64,000 bases of DNA from CAZHAX01 sp964530325 (GCA_964530325.1 CAZHAX010000005.1:1-64000); one strand, 5' to 3'; positions 1-9,100 are shown, numbered from the stretch's first letter. Program-made: numbers and translations. The notes: a model not told the origin generated them from the letters alone.

Positions 1-123
1 ATGCGTCTCGCTGAGGCTATTCTGGAAGCATAAAGCTAGCATGGGGAATTGGAAGCATATAGTTGGCATGAACGCAACTTTGTGCTTCCAGTCACACAGA
101 CAACGCCCGCGGTGAGAAGAAGG
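1..123. repeat. Short repeats downstream of tRNA-Arg
   Basis: No gene is supported here. Two imperfect direct copies of a 21-bp unit beginning TGGAAGCATA lie at 23-43 and 50-70 (18 of 21 positions identical, 27 bp apart). A partial inverted copy ends in TGCTTCCA at 67-90. The stretch is more AT-rich than its surroundings and lies just 3' of the tRNA-Arg. It could hold protein-binding sites or the remnant of an integration site, but no integrase is visible because the window starts here. Confidence 0.5.
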
Positions 124-197
124 CGCGCCCGGCGGGACTTGAACCCACAACATTCGGCTTCGTAGGCCGCTCCTCTATCCAGTTGAGGTACGGGCGC
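124..197 (-). tRNA. tRNA-Arg (anticodon ACG)
   Basis: The minus strand folds into a complete 74-nt cloverleaf. It has a 7-bp acceptor stem (GCGCCCG with CGGGCGC), a D arm with CCUC/GAGG, an anticodon loop CUACGAA with anticodon ACG, a T arm with loop UUCAAGU, and discriminator G. The 3' CCA is not encoded. ACG, read as ICG after deamination, decodes CGU, CGC and CGA arginine codons. A promoter lies immediately upstream at 209-236. Confidence 0.95.
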
Positions 198-208
198 GCG
201 CGACGGTC

Positions 209-236
209 ATGATAACGCACGGGAACCGCTTGTCAA
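209..236 (-). promoter_or_regulatory. Promoter of tRNA-Arg
   Basis: On the minus strand TTGACA (231-236), a 16-bp spacer and TATCAT (209-214) form a near-consensus housekeeping promoter. Transcription would begin near 202, a few bases before the mature tRNA 5' end at 197. The -35 box abuts the stem-loop at the end of the upstream CpXC gene. Confidence 0.75.
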
Positions 237-264
237 GTAGGCGCGACGTATGCGTCGCCCCTAC
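237..264 (-). terminator. Stem-loop overlapping the CpXC stop codon
   Basis: GTAGG-C-GCGACG at 237-248 pairs with CGTCGC-C-CCTAC at 253-264 around a 4-nt loop, 11 bp with one C-C mismatch. The stop codon of the CpXC gene (261-263) lies inside the stem. No clear U tract follows, so termination is plausible but not certain. Confidence 0.45.
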
Positions 265-1727
265 TCTGCCTCCTCCTTCTTGGCGGCCGGCTTCTTCTTC
301 GCCGCCGCCTTCCTGGGCTTCGCCGCTGCCTTCTTGCTCGGTTCCTTCTTGACCGGCGCCTTCTCGGAGGCCTCGCCCTTGGGCTTGTCCTTCGGCTCCT
401 CCGCCTTGCCCACCCGCTCTCGGGCCTTCGCCAGGACCATGGCCAGGTGGTCCGCCGCTTCCTCCGACCCGTCCTCGCGGATGTCCTGCTCCGCCTGCTC
501 CAGGAACCCGACGAACTCCGGCGTGACCAGCCGCTGGTTCTTCTCCAGCAGCTTGACCACGTCCTCCTCCTCCGCCGCCACCAGCCGGTTGAACAGCCGC
601 ACCGCCGGCGGCAGGGTCTGCTCCAGCAGCCCCAACGCCAAGGCCCAGATCGCCTGCAGCGCCTGGAGAGCCTTCTCGTCACCGCCGGTACGGGCCTCCT
701 CCATGTTCGCCGCCACTACCTGGAAGAAGGCGTCGTCCAGCTCTGCTATGCGGCGCCGGGCCAGCTCCGCCGGATCGTCGCTCAGCATCAGGTCCCGCAG
801 CAGTGCTGCCCGCTGCTGCAGCAGCGCCCGCGTCTCACTCTCGATCTGATCGCGTATGTGCAGCACCTCGCTGCGCAGCTCGGTCAGCCGCTTCTTCTCC
901 TTCTCGTCCGCCGCCGAATCGATGCGGGAGGTCAGCACACTGAAGAAGGCGTAGTCGACGAGCGGCAGGCCGAAGGAGACGAGCACGCTGCGAGCCGCCT
1001 CGTCGGGCGCCTCGATCAGCAGCTCGAGCAGCTTCTCGCCCTTCGGCTCCTGGCGCAGCTGCTCCACCATCTCCGCCCGCCTCGCCGCCGCCTGCCCCTC
1101 AGTGCTCAGCTGGAGCACCCGCTCCTGGATCTGCAGCAGCCGGTCCAGCTCCTCCCGGCGGCCGTTCGCCCGGGCCACCTCCATGCTCATGGCCAGCATG
1201 CGGAGGAAGATCGGATCGATCCCCTCGTCGTTCTCCTTGATCAGCCTGTCCAGCGCCTCGGCGTCCTCTTCGTCCGCCATCTTCTGTAGGAGCTCGGCCT
1301 TCTCCCTCTGGTCGGCGATTACCTCCTCGGTGATTCCCTCCGCCTCCAACACCCTCTTGATCAGGTTGTCCAGCGTCAGGAACTCCTGCGGCTGCAGCAG
1401 GTAACCCTTTCGCTCAGCCGGTGGGAGGCTGTCCATCGCCGTCTTGGTCAGCTGGCCGATCGCTTTCTGGCGGGCGGCCTCGTCCTGTCCGGCGGCCATC
1501 GGGGCGTAGATCAGAGCCAGCTCCTTGTCCGGATCGTGGTACAGAAACGGCAGCTGCAGCATGACCCGGCTGCCGCACTGGGGACAGGTGGCCAGGTTCA
1601 CGGCGCCGTTCATCACCCGGGCCTTCGCGCTGGGATCTTTCTTGACGTCGACCACAGACTCCACCCGGGCCTGGAACTGCCCCTGGCACCTGGGGCAGGT
1701 TACTCCGGCGACCATTCGTGTTGCCAT
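261..1727 (-). CDS. CpXC domain protein
   Basis: A 488-aa protein whose first 60 residues carry the CpXC zinc-ribbon-like arrangement: CPRC at about residues 11-14 and CPQC at about 48-51. About 370 residues of mostly charged alpha-helix follow, and the tail from about residue 430 is rich in Lys, Ala, Pro and Glu and likely disordered. CpXC proteins are widespread in Chloroflexota and some Firmicutes and have no established function; metal or nucleic-acid binding is a guess from the paired cysteines and the basic tail. It is the last gene of a four-gene operon, 12 nt after the sensor kinase, so it may act in the same response. The ATG start is the first residue of the CpXC domain region. Confidence 0.85.
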   Translation of the reverse strand: MATRMVAGVTCPRCQGQFQARVESVVDVKKDPSAKARVMNGAVNLATCPQCGSRVMLQLPFLYHDPDKELALIYAPMAAGQDEAARQKAIGQLTKTAMDSLPPAERKGYLLQPQEFLTLDNLIKRVLEAEGITEEVIADQREKAELLQKMADEEDAEALDRLIKENDEGIDPIFLRMLAMSMEVARANGRREELDRLLQIQERVLQLSTEGQAAARRAEMVEQLRQEPKGEKLLELLIEAPDEAARSVLVSFGLPLVDYAFFSVLTSRIDSAADEKEKKRLTELRSEVLHIRDQIESETRALLQQRAALLRDLMLSDDPAELARRRIAELDDAFFQVVAANMEEARTGGDEKALQALQAIWALALGLLEQTLPPAVRLFNRLVAAEEEDVVKLLEKNQRLVTPEFVGFLEQAEQDIREDGSEEAADHLAMVLAKARERVGKAEEPKDKPKGEASEKAPVKKEPSKKAAAKPRKAAAKKKPAAKKEEAE

Positions 1728-1739
1728 TGATACTCCTAT

Positions 1740-3308
1740 CTAGTCTAGATTGCCCTCACGGGGCAGCGCGAAGGAGAAAGCCGCCCCCTCGCCGGGCCTG
1801 CTCTCCAGCCTCATGCTGCCGCCGTGCGCTTCGACGATAGCCTTCGCCAGGTACAACCCCAGGCCGGCGCCCGGGGTGCGGCGGCGGCGCTCCCGAGCAC
1901 CGCGGTAGAAGCGCTCGAATACCCTTGTCTGCTCCTCGATGGGGATGCCCTCCCCCGTGTCCGAAACGGTGACCACCAGCGCGGAGGGCTTCGCCTGGCC
2001 GCTGATCTCGATGCGCCCGCCCTGCGGGGTGTACTTGATGGCGTTGCTGACCAGGTTGTTCAGCACCTGCTCCAGACGCACCTGGTCGCCCTGCACGAGC
2101 GGAAAGCCGTCCGGAAACCGCACGACTATCTCGTGTTTGTCGGTCTGGGTGCGGAAGCGGTCCGCCACGCGCGCTGCCAAAGCGTCCAGCGCTACATCGC
2201 TCATCTCCAAGGGCAGGGCCCCAGCCTCCAGCCGGGAGGCGTCGAGCAGGTTGTCGATCAGAGCGTTGAGCCGATCCGCCTCCTCGACGATGACCGTCAG
2301 CCCATCCGTCGCCGTCTCCGGGTCCCAGCAGGCGTCTTGCCGCATCAGCGTGTCCGCGTAGCCTTTGATCAGAGCGACCGGCGTCTTCAGCTCATGGGAG
2401 ATCACGGAGATGAAGGTGCTCTTGATCTCGTCCGCCTCGCGGAAGCGGGTGATATCACGCACGTTGCCAATGATGTTCACCAGCCGGCCTCGACTGTCGA
2501 AGAGTGGGGCATAGGTGATGCCCACGCTCACAGAGCCGCCGCCGTGCCGGCGCAGATCGCCCTCTACGTATAGCGGTTGGGCCGAAGGCAGTGGCCAGCC
2601 GCCCGCCACCGCGCCGGCCAGGTCGATTTCCGTATCGACCTTAGCCCACTGGATCACCTCGTCGTGGTGGCGACCGATGGCCTCCGCTGCTTCCCACCCG
2701 CTCATACGAGCCAGGGCCCGGTTGAAGACCGTGACCCGCTGCGCTGGGTCGACGATCAGCACGCCGTCGGCGCTGTACTCCAGGATCGACTCCACCCGCC
2801 GCTTCTCCTGCGAAAGGCGCTCGTACAGCTGGGCGTTGTGGACGGCGATCGCGGCCTGGTCGGCGAAGCTGGCCAGGATCTGCCGCTCGTTGGCGGTGAA
2901 ATCGGTCCCGTAGGCGCGGAAGACGTAGAGCACGCCGATCAGATCGCGGCCGATCGCCATCGGCAGCGCTACGACCTGCTGCAGGCGCAGCCCCAGGTCG
3001 TCCACGATCTTGCTCAACTTCGCCCTCAGCCTGGGGATGCGGAAGCGAACCCTGTCCGCGTCGTCCGGAATGTCCTGCAGCAGCGGCTCGAAGTGGGATA
3101 CCAGGCGGGCCGGCACGCCGTAGCTGGCCCGGATCTCGAAGCCCGCTCTGGCGCTGCCCAGGGCGATCAGCCCTGCCTGGCCGCTGAGCATCTTGGCGGC
3201 GGCCTCCAGCACCACGATCAGCAGCTCGTCCAGCTTGAGCTGTGACGTGAGAGCCCTGCTGATCTCCAGCAAATACTCGCGCTGCCGGACGCGGTAGTCA
3301 CTGATCAT
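1740..3308 (-). CDS. GAF-PAS sensor histidine kinase
   Basis: A 522-aa soluble sensor kinase with no membrane segment. Order of domains: GAF about 20-165, PAS about 170-290, HisKA with the phospho-accepting H305 in SHELKTP, then a HATPase domain with an N box (LNNLVSNAIKYT) and G boxes DTGEGIP and GAGLGLYL. All catalytic motifs look intact. Autophosphorylation at H305 would pass phosphate to a response regulator, but none is encoded nearby, so the partner is unknown. The GAF and PAS domains suggest it senses a small intracellular ligand, redox state or light. The ATG follows the stop of the PAP2-like gene by 6 nt with a GAGTAGG ribosome site overlapping that stop, which argues for coupled expression with the two membrane proteins upstream. 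Confidence 0.92.
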   Translation of the reverse strand: MISDYRVRQREYLLEISRALTSQLKLDELLIVVLEAAAKMLSGQAGLIALGSARAGFEIRASYGVPARLVSHFEPLLQDIPDDADRVRFRIPRLRAKLSKIVDDLGLRLQQVVALPMAIGRDLIGVLYVFRAYGTDFTANERQILASFADQAAIAVHNAQLYERLSQEKRRVESILEYSADGVLIVDPAQRVTVFNRALARMSGWEAAEAIGRHHDEVIQWAKVDTEIDLAGAVAGGWPLPSAQPLYVEGDLRRHGGGSVSVGITYAPLFDSRGRLVNIIGNVRDITRFREADEIKSTFISVISHELKTPVALIKGYADTLMRQDACWDPETATDGLTVIVEEADRLNALIDNLLDASRLEAGALPLEMSDVALDALAARVADRFRTQTDKHEIVVRFPDGFPLVQGDQVRLEQVLNNLVSNAIKYTPQGGRIEISGQAKPSALVVTVSDTGEGIPIEEQTRVFERFYRGARERRRRTPGAGLGLYLAKAIVEAHGGSMRLESRPGEGAAFSFALPREGNLD

Positions 3309-3314
3309 ACCTAC

Positions 3315-3908
3315 TCAGGCCAGCGCCATGCGCCTCAGGAAACGAACAATCGAATCGAGCGGCCTCTCCAGCCAGCCTGCCCAGCCAATGGCCCATCCGG
3401 CGATGCCTCCGCTGAGTGCACCGGTAAAGGCGTCGAGCGGGTAGTAGATGCCGCGCGCTACGCGGGTCATCGTCCATAGGCCGATCACGGCCAGGCAGCC
3501 TAGCCCGCAGCGCCAATCGGATCGCCACAGAGCGGCCCCCATGGCGAAGCCGGCCGCCGCGGCCACTGCGGGGAAGGGAACGCCAATCCAACAAGCGCCA
3601 TCGGCCACCGCCTCCCAGCCCGGCTCCAACCAGACCCTCATCTGGGCCCCCAGGACGGCGGCCAGGCCCCAGGCCAGGCCAGCCCCCAGCACAGCCCGCA
3701 GCAGCAAGCGCTGCCGGATAGCGCGGTGCTCCCTGTTCGTTCCTTCGAACCAGGCGGCCAGGCCGGCCACTACGAACAGAGCTGGCACCAGGTGCTGTCC
3801 GGCTATCAGCTCGAAGGCCAGGTTGAGCCAGGGCAGGCCGGCCAGCGCGCCCAGCATATCGCTGCGCCATGCGCAGAGAAAGGTGACGTAGAAGCTGCCG
3901 ATGGTCAT
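3315..3908 (-). CDS. PAP2-like membrane protein lacking catalytic histidines
   Basis: A 197-aa protein with about five hydrophobic segments, similar in layout to membrane PAP2 phosphatases such as undecaprenyl-diphosphate phosphatase. The third PAP2 motif, SRx5Hx3D, is recognisable as T148-R149-x5-Y155-x3-D159, with Tyr where the catalytic His belongs. The PSGH motif appears as P113-A-V-A116, with the other His lost too. The first motif (Kx6RP) is not seen. It is therefore likely a non-catalytic relative that binds a lipid or a protein partner. The ATG overlaps the TGA of the upstream gene (ATGA), so translation is probably coupled. Longer upstream starts in this frame only read through the overlapping gene. 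Confidence 0.7.
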   Translation of the reverse strand: MTIGSFYVTFLCAWRSDMLGALAGLPWLNLAFELIAGQHLVPALFVVAGLAAWFEGTNREHRAIRQRLLLRAVLGAGLAWGLAAVLGAQMRVWLEPGWEAVADGACWIGVPFPAVAAAAGFAMGAALWRSDWRCGLGCLAVIGLWTMTRVARGIYYPLDAFTGALSGGIAGWAIGWAGWLERPLDSIVRFLRRMALA

Positions 3909-4915
3909 CTCAGGTGCTCCAGCAGCCAGCGGCGGGCGATGGCCACAGACTCCGGATGGCCGCACGGGGTCAAGGTCCAGCCGTCCGCCACCCTCAGTAT
4001 CTCCGGCACCTGATCCTCGTCCGCACCCGGCCGCCCACTGACCAGCACGGCGACGTGGCGCGGAGCGACCACGGGTATCGCTCCCGCCGCGTTCAGCTCG
4101 GGCACGACCTTCGAGCGGCGCCAGCGGCGAATGCGGCGCCGGGCCCTGAACCAGGAGAAGCCTCGCAGCCCCTCCAGCCCCGGGCCAGGTCTTCCCCGCC
4201 CCAGCACCGGTTCGATGGCCAGCACGGCCGCCACGTCCGGGTCTGTCGATCCGCTCTTCAAGGCCAGGTCGCCGCCGAGGCCCACGCCCACGAGCCCTAT
4301 CCGGCCCGGGTCGGTCTCCTTTCTCTGGGCCAGCCACGACAGGCCGATCGATACGGCCCCCTGCAGCGTCAGCCGGTCGACCTTGCGGAGCGATCGCCAG
4401 TCGAACTCGAGCACGGCCAACCCGGCCTCGGCGAGGGCTCCTGTCAGCTCCGTCAGTTCCTCTCTCGGCGAGGTCGGATCGGGCAGCACGCAGACGGCCG
4501 GCGCGGACTCGGCGGGCGTCGGGGCGCGGAAGGTAGCCCGCAGCGGCCCCTGCTCGATTCGCTCCCCGGGCAGCAGGCGCACCTGCCGCACCTTGCGCCG
4601 CAGCCTCAGGCGCGTCGCGGCTCCGGTGACGGAGACGGCCAGCGCCAGCCCTACGCCTCCGAGGAGTACGGCGACGAGCTGCTCCGGGGTCAGCGGCTGC
4701 GCAGGAATCAGCAGCATGCCCCCGAGGACGCCGAGAACGACGAGCAGGCCGGCGAGGACCTGCCCGAATCTCCTGTGTGCAGGTCCGACCGGCCAGGCCA
4801 GCCCTTCCAGGCAGCTCCGCAAGGCGACTATCTGGAGCGTGCCGAGGGCCGCAGCGAAGACAAGCGCCATCTGCACGAGGAGACGACGCCAGAGAAGCGC
4901 GATGAACGCATTCAT
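3905..4915 (-). CDS. Membrane-anchored alpha/beta-hydrolase-like protein, nucleophile missing
   Basis: A 336-aa protein with hydrophobic segments at about 10-33, 50-72 and 78-98, then a cytoplasmic or periplasmic domain resembling an alpha/beta hydrolase of the dienelactone or BAAT type. Strand-turn-helix motifs are visible (AVCVLPDP, AVLEFDWR, IGLVGVGLGG). The nucleophile elbow, normally GxSxG, reads G210-V-G212-L-G214, so the Ser/Cys nucleophile is a glycine. A C-terminal GHPE segment keeps a candidate His. It may thus be a pseudoenzyme. It is the first gene of the operon and has an extended -10 promoter at 4953-4958. The ATG at 4915 sits about 31 nt after the expected transcription start. 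The family call is tentative. Confidence 0.6.
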   Translation of the reverse strand: MNAFIALLWRRLLVQMALVFAAALGTLQIVALRSCLEGLAWPVGPAHRRFGQVLAGLLVVLGVLGGMLLIPAQPLTPEQLVAVLLGGVGLALAVSVTGAATRLRLRRKVRQVRLLPGERIEQGPLRATFRAPTPAESAPAVCVLPDPTSPREELTELTGALAEAGLAVLEFDWRSLRKVDRLTLQGAVSIGLSWLAQRKETDPGRIGLVGVGLGGDLALKSGSTDPDVAAVLAIEPVLGRGRPGPGLEGLRGFSWFRARRRIRRWRRSKVVPELNAAGAIPVVAPRHVAVLVSGRPGADEDQVPEILRVADGWTLTPCGHPESVAIARRWLLEHLR

Positions 4916-4952
4916 TCTGCTATTGGCCCCGCCCGATCGCGGACGGACTAGG

Positions 4953-4963
4953 ATTATAGCACA
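4953..4963 (-). promoter_or_regulatory. Extended -10 promoter of the kinase/CpXC operon
   Basis: On the minus strand TGTGCTATAAT occupies 4953-4963, a consensus -10 with the TGn extension. No good -35 hexamer is found 17 bp upstream, which fits extended -10 promoters. It would drive the four genes 4915 to 261. Confidence 0.6.
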
Positions 4964-5089
4964 GCCGGATTGACCACGCGAGCCTCTTGCCTGCTCAGGC
5001 GTCCGCAGGCTCCGCGCGCAGCGTGGCAGGGCGAGGGCAGCACCTTGCGCAGCCTGTCTCTCTGCCTCGGATGGCCCGCTGCTGGTCCG

Positions 5090-5737
5090 TCAGTCGAGGT
5101 CGAGGACAGAATCGACGACCTGGCGCAGATCTTCTGCGGAGATCGCCCCGTGGCGAAGGATGCTGGGCGGGGATGCGGTGCAGTCCAGGAGCGTGGAGGG
5201 AATACCGCCTGGGCAAGGGCCGCCGTCCAGTATCAGCTCGATTCGCTTTCCCAGATCCGCTTCGACCTCCGCGGCCGTGCAGGGGCTGGGCCGGCCGGAG
5301 AGGTTGGCGCTGGTGACGGCAAGCACCCCTCCCGCCTCGCGGATCAGATCTCGCGCCAGCTGAAGGTCGGGCACGCGGGCGGCGACGGATGGTCCTCCTG
5401 TGACCACTTCTGGTACCGCAGCAGTCTTGGGCAGAACGAGCGTCAGCCCGCCCGGCCAGAAGCGGGCCACCAGCGACTCCACCAGCCGGCGGGTTTGGGC
5501 GGGTACCGAGGCCACACGCTCCAGGAGCTTGCTATCGGACAGCAGCACCGGTATGGGCCTGTTCCGCGGTCGCTCCTTCACGGCGTAGAGCCGCTCGACC
5601 GCTTCGGAGCTGGACGGCAGGGCTGCCAGGCCGTAGACTGTGTCTGTGGGGAAGGCGACCAGACCGCCAGCCGCCAGCACGGCAGCGGCGCGGGCCAGCG
5701 CCAGCTCGTGTTCCGTTGGTATGACCTCTGCCGTCAT
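5090..5737 (-). CDS. tsaC: L-threonylcarbamoyladenylate synthase (TsaC/Sua5 family)
   Basis: A 215-aa YrdC-domain protein that makes threonylcarbamoyl-AMP from threonine, bicarbonate and ATP, the first step of the t6A modification at position 37 of ANN-decoding tRNAs. Family motifs are clear: FPTDTVYGLA near the N terminus, the KERP substrate loop, FWPGGLTLVL, and the TSANLSG segment near the C terminus. It has the YrdC domain only, without the C-terminal Sua5 domain. An in-frame GTG at 5791 would overlap the -10 box of the promoter at 5782-5810, so the ATG at 5737, preceded by GGAAGAG, is preferred. It is a single gene. Confidence 0.92.
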   Translation of the reverse strand: MTAEVIPTEHELALARAAAVLAAGGLVAFPTDTVYGLAALPSSSEAVERLYAVKERPRNRPIPVLLSDSKLLERVASVPAQTRRLVESLVARFWPGGLTLVLPKTAAVPEVVTGGPSVAARVPDLQLARDLIREAGGVLAVTSANLSGRPSPCTAAEVEADLGKRIELILDGGPCPGGIPSTLLDCTASPPSILRHGAISAEDLRQVVDSVLDLD

Positions 5738-5781
5738 CTCTTCCAACACGCCGCCTGCCCTGCCAGGTGCGGCGGCGGTGC

Positions 5782-5810
5782 AGTATAGCACGGCGCATGG
5801 TGGGGGTCAA
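5782..5810 (-). promoter_or_regulatory. Promoter of tsaC
   Basis: TTGACC (5805-5810), 17 bp, TATACT (5782-5787) on the minus strand. Transcription would start near 5775. This excludes the GTG at 5791 as the tsaC start and leaves the ATG at 5737. Confidence 0.8.
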
Positions 5811-6001
5811 ACTCTTGCGGGTCACCGGGCGGGGCCGGATCCCCAGGTTGCGATGGCCTGGCTCCGCGTGCAGGCAAGTGGGGCGAGACCCGGCGGGCTC
5901 CCCCTTCGCCTTCGGGGAAGCGGGCCGGGGGGTTAGGCCCAGACGCGCGACCCCGGAGAGGAATCGCCCGCCGAGCGTAGGCCGATCGGAGCCTGATGCC
6001 G
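5811..6001. other. GC-rich intergenic stretch, no gene seen
   Basis: Between the divergent tsaC and PBP promoters lie about 190 bp with several G/C-run hairpins (for example CCCC and GGGG runs around 5908-5932) but no credible start, ribosome site or known RNA signature on either strand. Confidence 0.5.
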
Positions 6002-6030
6002 TTGACTTCCTGCCTTCGGCCACCTACAAT
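6002..6030 (+). promoter_or_regulatory. Upstream tandem promoter of the PBP gene
   Basis: TTGACT (6002-6007), 17-bp spacer, TACAAT (6025-6030). It would start a transcript near 6037, giving a leader of about 130 nt before the PBP gene. A second promoter follows at 6112. Confidence 0.7.
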
Positions 6031-6111
6031 TGTGTCGTCGTTGCGGGGCGGGCGCAGCTGCTCAGGAGGGCGGGCCTGCTGGGTTTCCGGGGCCGGGCCG
6101 GCCTTCACAAC

Positions 6112-6140
6112 TTGCCAAGGCCGGTCGTTTCTGGTACGAT
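6112..6140 (+). promoter_or_regulatory. Downstream tandem promoter of the PBP gene
   Basis: TTGCCA (6112-6117), 17-bp spacer, TACGAT (6135-6140) with a preceding TGG. Transcription would start near 6147, about 23 nt before the GTG start codon at 6170. Confidence 0.65.
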
Positions 6141-6169
6141 TCGCGCGCACTCTCATCTGAGGACAGTCT

Positions 6170-9100
6170 GTGACACCGAAGAGACTGGTTCGCTATCTGG
6201 CTGTGCGGCGCCGGCAGCGCCAGCGGGCTCAAGCGTGGCGCGGGCCGCGGGGCGGTGTCCGCGCCGCCGGCATCGTCCTGATGGCTGTCGTGCTTGCCGT
6301 CGGCGGCGTGCTGGCCAGCGGGGCGGGCGCGGCTCTGGGCGCGCTTGCCTACTTCACCGGAGAGCTGCCCGAGCCGGAGCAGATCGAGGCGGCCGACACC
6401 AGCTTCGAGACCACCAAGATCTACGACCGGACCGGGCAGGTTGTGCTCCAGGAGCTGATCGACCCCCTGGGCGGAGACCGCACCTGGGTGACGCTGCAGC
6501 AGATGCCCGAGCAGTTCGTTTGCGGCACCGTCGCTTTCGAGGACCGGTCCTTCTACACCAACCCCGGCTTCGACCTGCGCGGAATGCTCCGTGCCTTCTG
6601 GGGCAACATCCAGGGGCAAGAGATCCAGGGTGGTTCGTCGATCACCCAGCAGCTGGTCAAGAACGTCGTCATAGAGGAGGAGCGCCGCTACGTCGCCGCC
6701 TCGGGGCCGGACTGGCAGGACTATGAGCGGAAGATCACCGAGGTCCTTTTTGCCTACCGCATCACCCAGAAGTACTCCAAGGATCAGATCCTGGAGTGGT
6801 ACCTGAACACCAACTTCTACGGCAATCTGGCCTATGGCATCGAGGCCGCGGCGCTCGTCTACTTCGGCAAGCCGGCCAGCGAGCTCACGCTGAGCGAGTC
6901 CGCCACTCTCATCGCCATCCCCCAATACCCTCAGCTCAATCCGTTTGACGACGCGGAGTCGGCCCGCAAGCGCCAGCACATAGTGCTGGATACGATGGTG
7001 ACGAACGGCTGCGTCGACGCGGACGAGGCCGCCGTGGCCAAGTACGAGCCCTGGGACCTGGCCCGTCTGCGGGAGCGGTACGACATCCTGGCGCCGCACT
7101 TCTCCAACTACGTCCGCCAGGTCCTGGAGTCGATGCCCGAGATCGGGCCGGACGCCCTCTACCGCGGCGGCCTGCGCGTCTACACGACGATCGACCTCGA
7201 TCTGCAGGCGCAGGCGGAGTGCGTGGCCCAGACGCATGTCCGCCGCCTCTCCGGCGAGGACGATACGACGGTAGTCCAGGAGGCGATTGAGGCCGGCTGC
7301 ACGGCGGCTGAGTACCTGCTCCCCCTTCGCGCCTACCACGTGGGGCTCGACCATCATGTGAGCAACGCCGCCGTCGTGGTCATGCGCCCGTCGACGGGCG
7401 AGATCCTGTCCATGGTCGGGAGCGTGGACTACTGGGACGAATCGATCGATGGACAGTTCAACGTGGCCGTTGACGGGAACGGGCGTCAGCCCGGATCGTC
7501 TTTCAAGCCTTTCACATACGTGACCCTGCTTTCTCAGGGCTACAACGCCGGCTACATGTTCATGGACGCGCGGACCGCCTTCTGGCAGCCGAGCGGCGTG
7601 CCCTACGTGCCGGAGAACTACGATCGCAAGTACCACGGGCCGCAGCGATTGCGGCTGGCCCTGGCCCGTTCGTACAACATTCCCGCTGTGCAGGCGCTCC
7701 AGCTGGCAGGAGTGGACAATGTGCTGCGAACGGCACACAGCATGGGCATCAACACGCTGGATGAGGGATTCGACTACTATGGCCTGAGCCTCACGCTCGG
7801 TGGCGGCGAGGTCCATCTGATCGACATGACCTACGCCTTCAGCGTGTTTGCCAATGGCGGAAGCATGTACGGCGCTCCGGTTCCTGAGCAGGAGCTCCGC
7901 GCCGGCTTCCGGGAGCTGGACCCGGTGGCGATCCTGCGAATCGAGGATCGGGACGGGAACGTGCTCTACGAGTACGACCAGCCTCAGAGCCGGCAGATCC
8001 TTTCGCCAGACCTGGCCTACCTGATGACGGACATCCTCTCCGACCGTCAGGCGCGCTGGGCGGCTTTCGGCTATCCGAACGCGCTCGAGCTGCCGGCCGA
8101 CCGCCCGGCGGCGGTAAAGACGGGGACGACGAACGACTACCGGGATGCCTGGACGGTGGGCTACACGCCGCAGCTCGCCGCCGGCGTCTGGGTGGGCAAC
8201 TCAGACAACACCGAGATGGAGCTCGTTGCAGGGTCGACAGGCGCCGCCCCGATCTGGCGGGCCGTGATGGAGTATGCCCTTCACGACGAGGCAATAGCGC
8301 CGTTCCTGCGCCCGGGCGGCCTGGTCGAGGTGGAGATCTGCGCGGTATCCGGCCACCTGCCCACAGAGCATTGCCCCACCGTCACGGAGCTTTTCGTGCC
8401 CGGCACCGAGCCTACCGAGGAGTGCAGCATCCACCGGACCTTCCTGGTCAACCGGGAGACGGGCCTCCTATGCACCGTCCACACGCCCCCTCATCTGTGC
8501 GAGGAGCGCGTCTACGAGGTCTACCCGCCTCAGGCAGCCGATTGGATCAACAGCCTTCCGGAGGAGAACCGGCCGCCCACGCCTCCCACCGAGTACGACA
8601 CCATCTGGGGCTGGTCGCCGAGCAACGAGGACGTAGCCATCAACGATCCGCTGCCCTACTCGTACGTGCGCGGCATCGTGCCCATCATCGGCAATGCCAA
8701 GGGCAGCAACATGAACTTCTACAGGCTCCGCTTCGGAGAGGGGCTGTACCCCTCGGAGTGGGTCCAGATCGGGCCTGACCATGGCAACTGGGTCGACCAC
8801 AACCTGCTCGAGTACTGGGATACGACCGGGCTCGACGGTCTGTACAGCCTGAACCTGAGCGTGGTCGATCACTCTATGTCGGTGCGCGAGGGTACGATCC
8901 AGGTGATAGTGGACAATATCTCTCCCACTATCGAGCTCACCCATCCCGAACCCGATGCCGAGTATATCCTCGGGCATGACGAGTATGTCCTCGTCAACAC
9001 AGAAGTGGAAGACAAGTCGATCGGCTACGTCGAGTTCTACTTCTACAGGGGGCCTGATCCCAACCCGCCGCCGGGCACGCCGCCGTGGCAGGAACCAACG

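Noticed and set aside
1..33. Open frame of ten codons ending TAA at the window edge
   Set aside because: Could be the end of a gene but has no recognisable product and falls within the repeat region.
5737..5791. GTG at 5791 as the tsaC start
   Set aside because: It overlaps the -10 box TATACT (5782-5787), so the mRNA starts downstream; the ATG at 5737 fits the family start.
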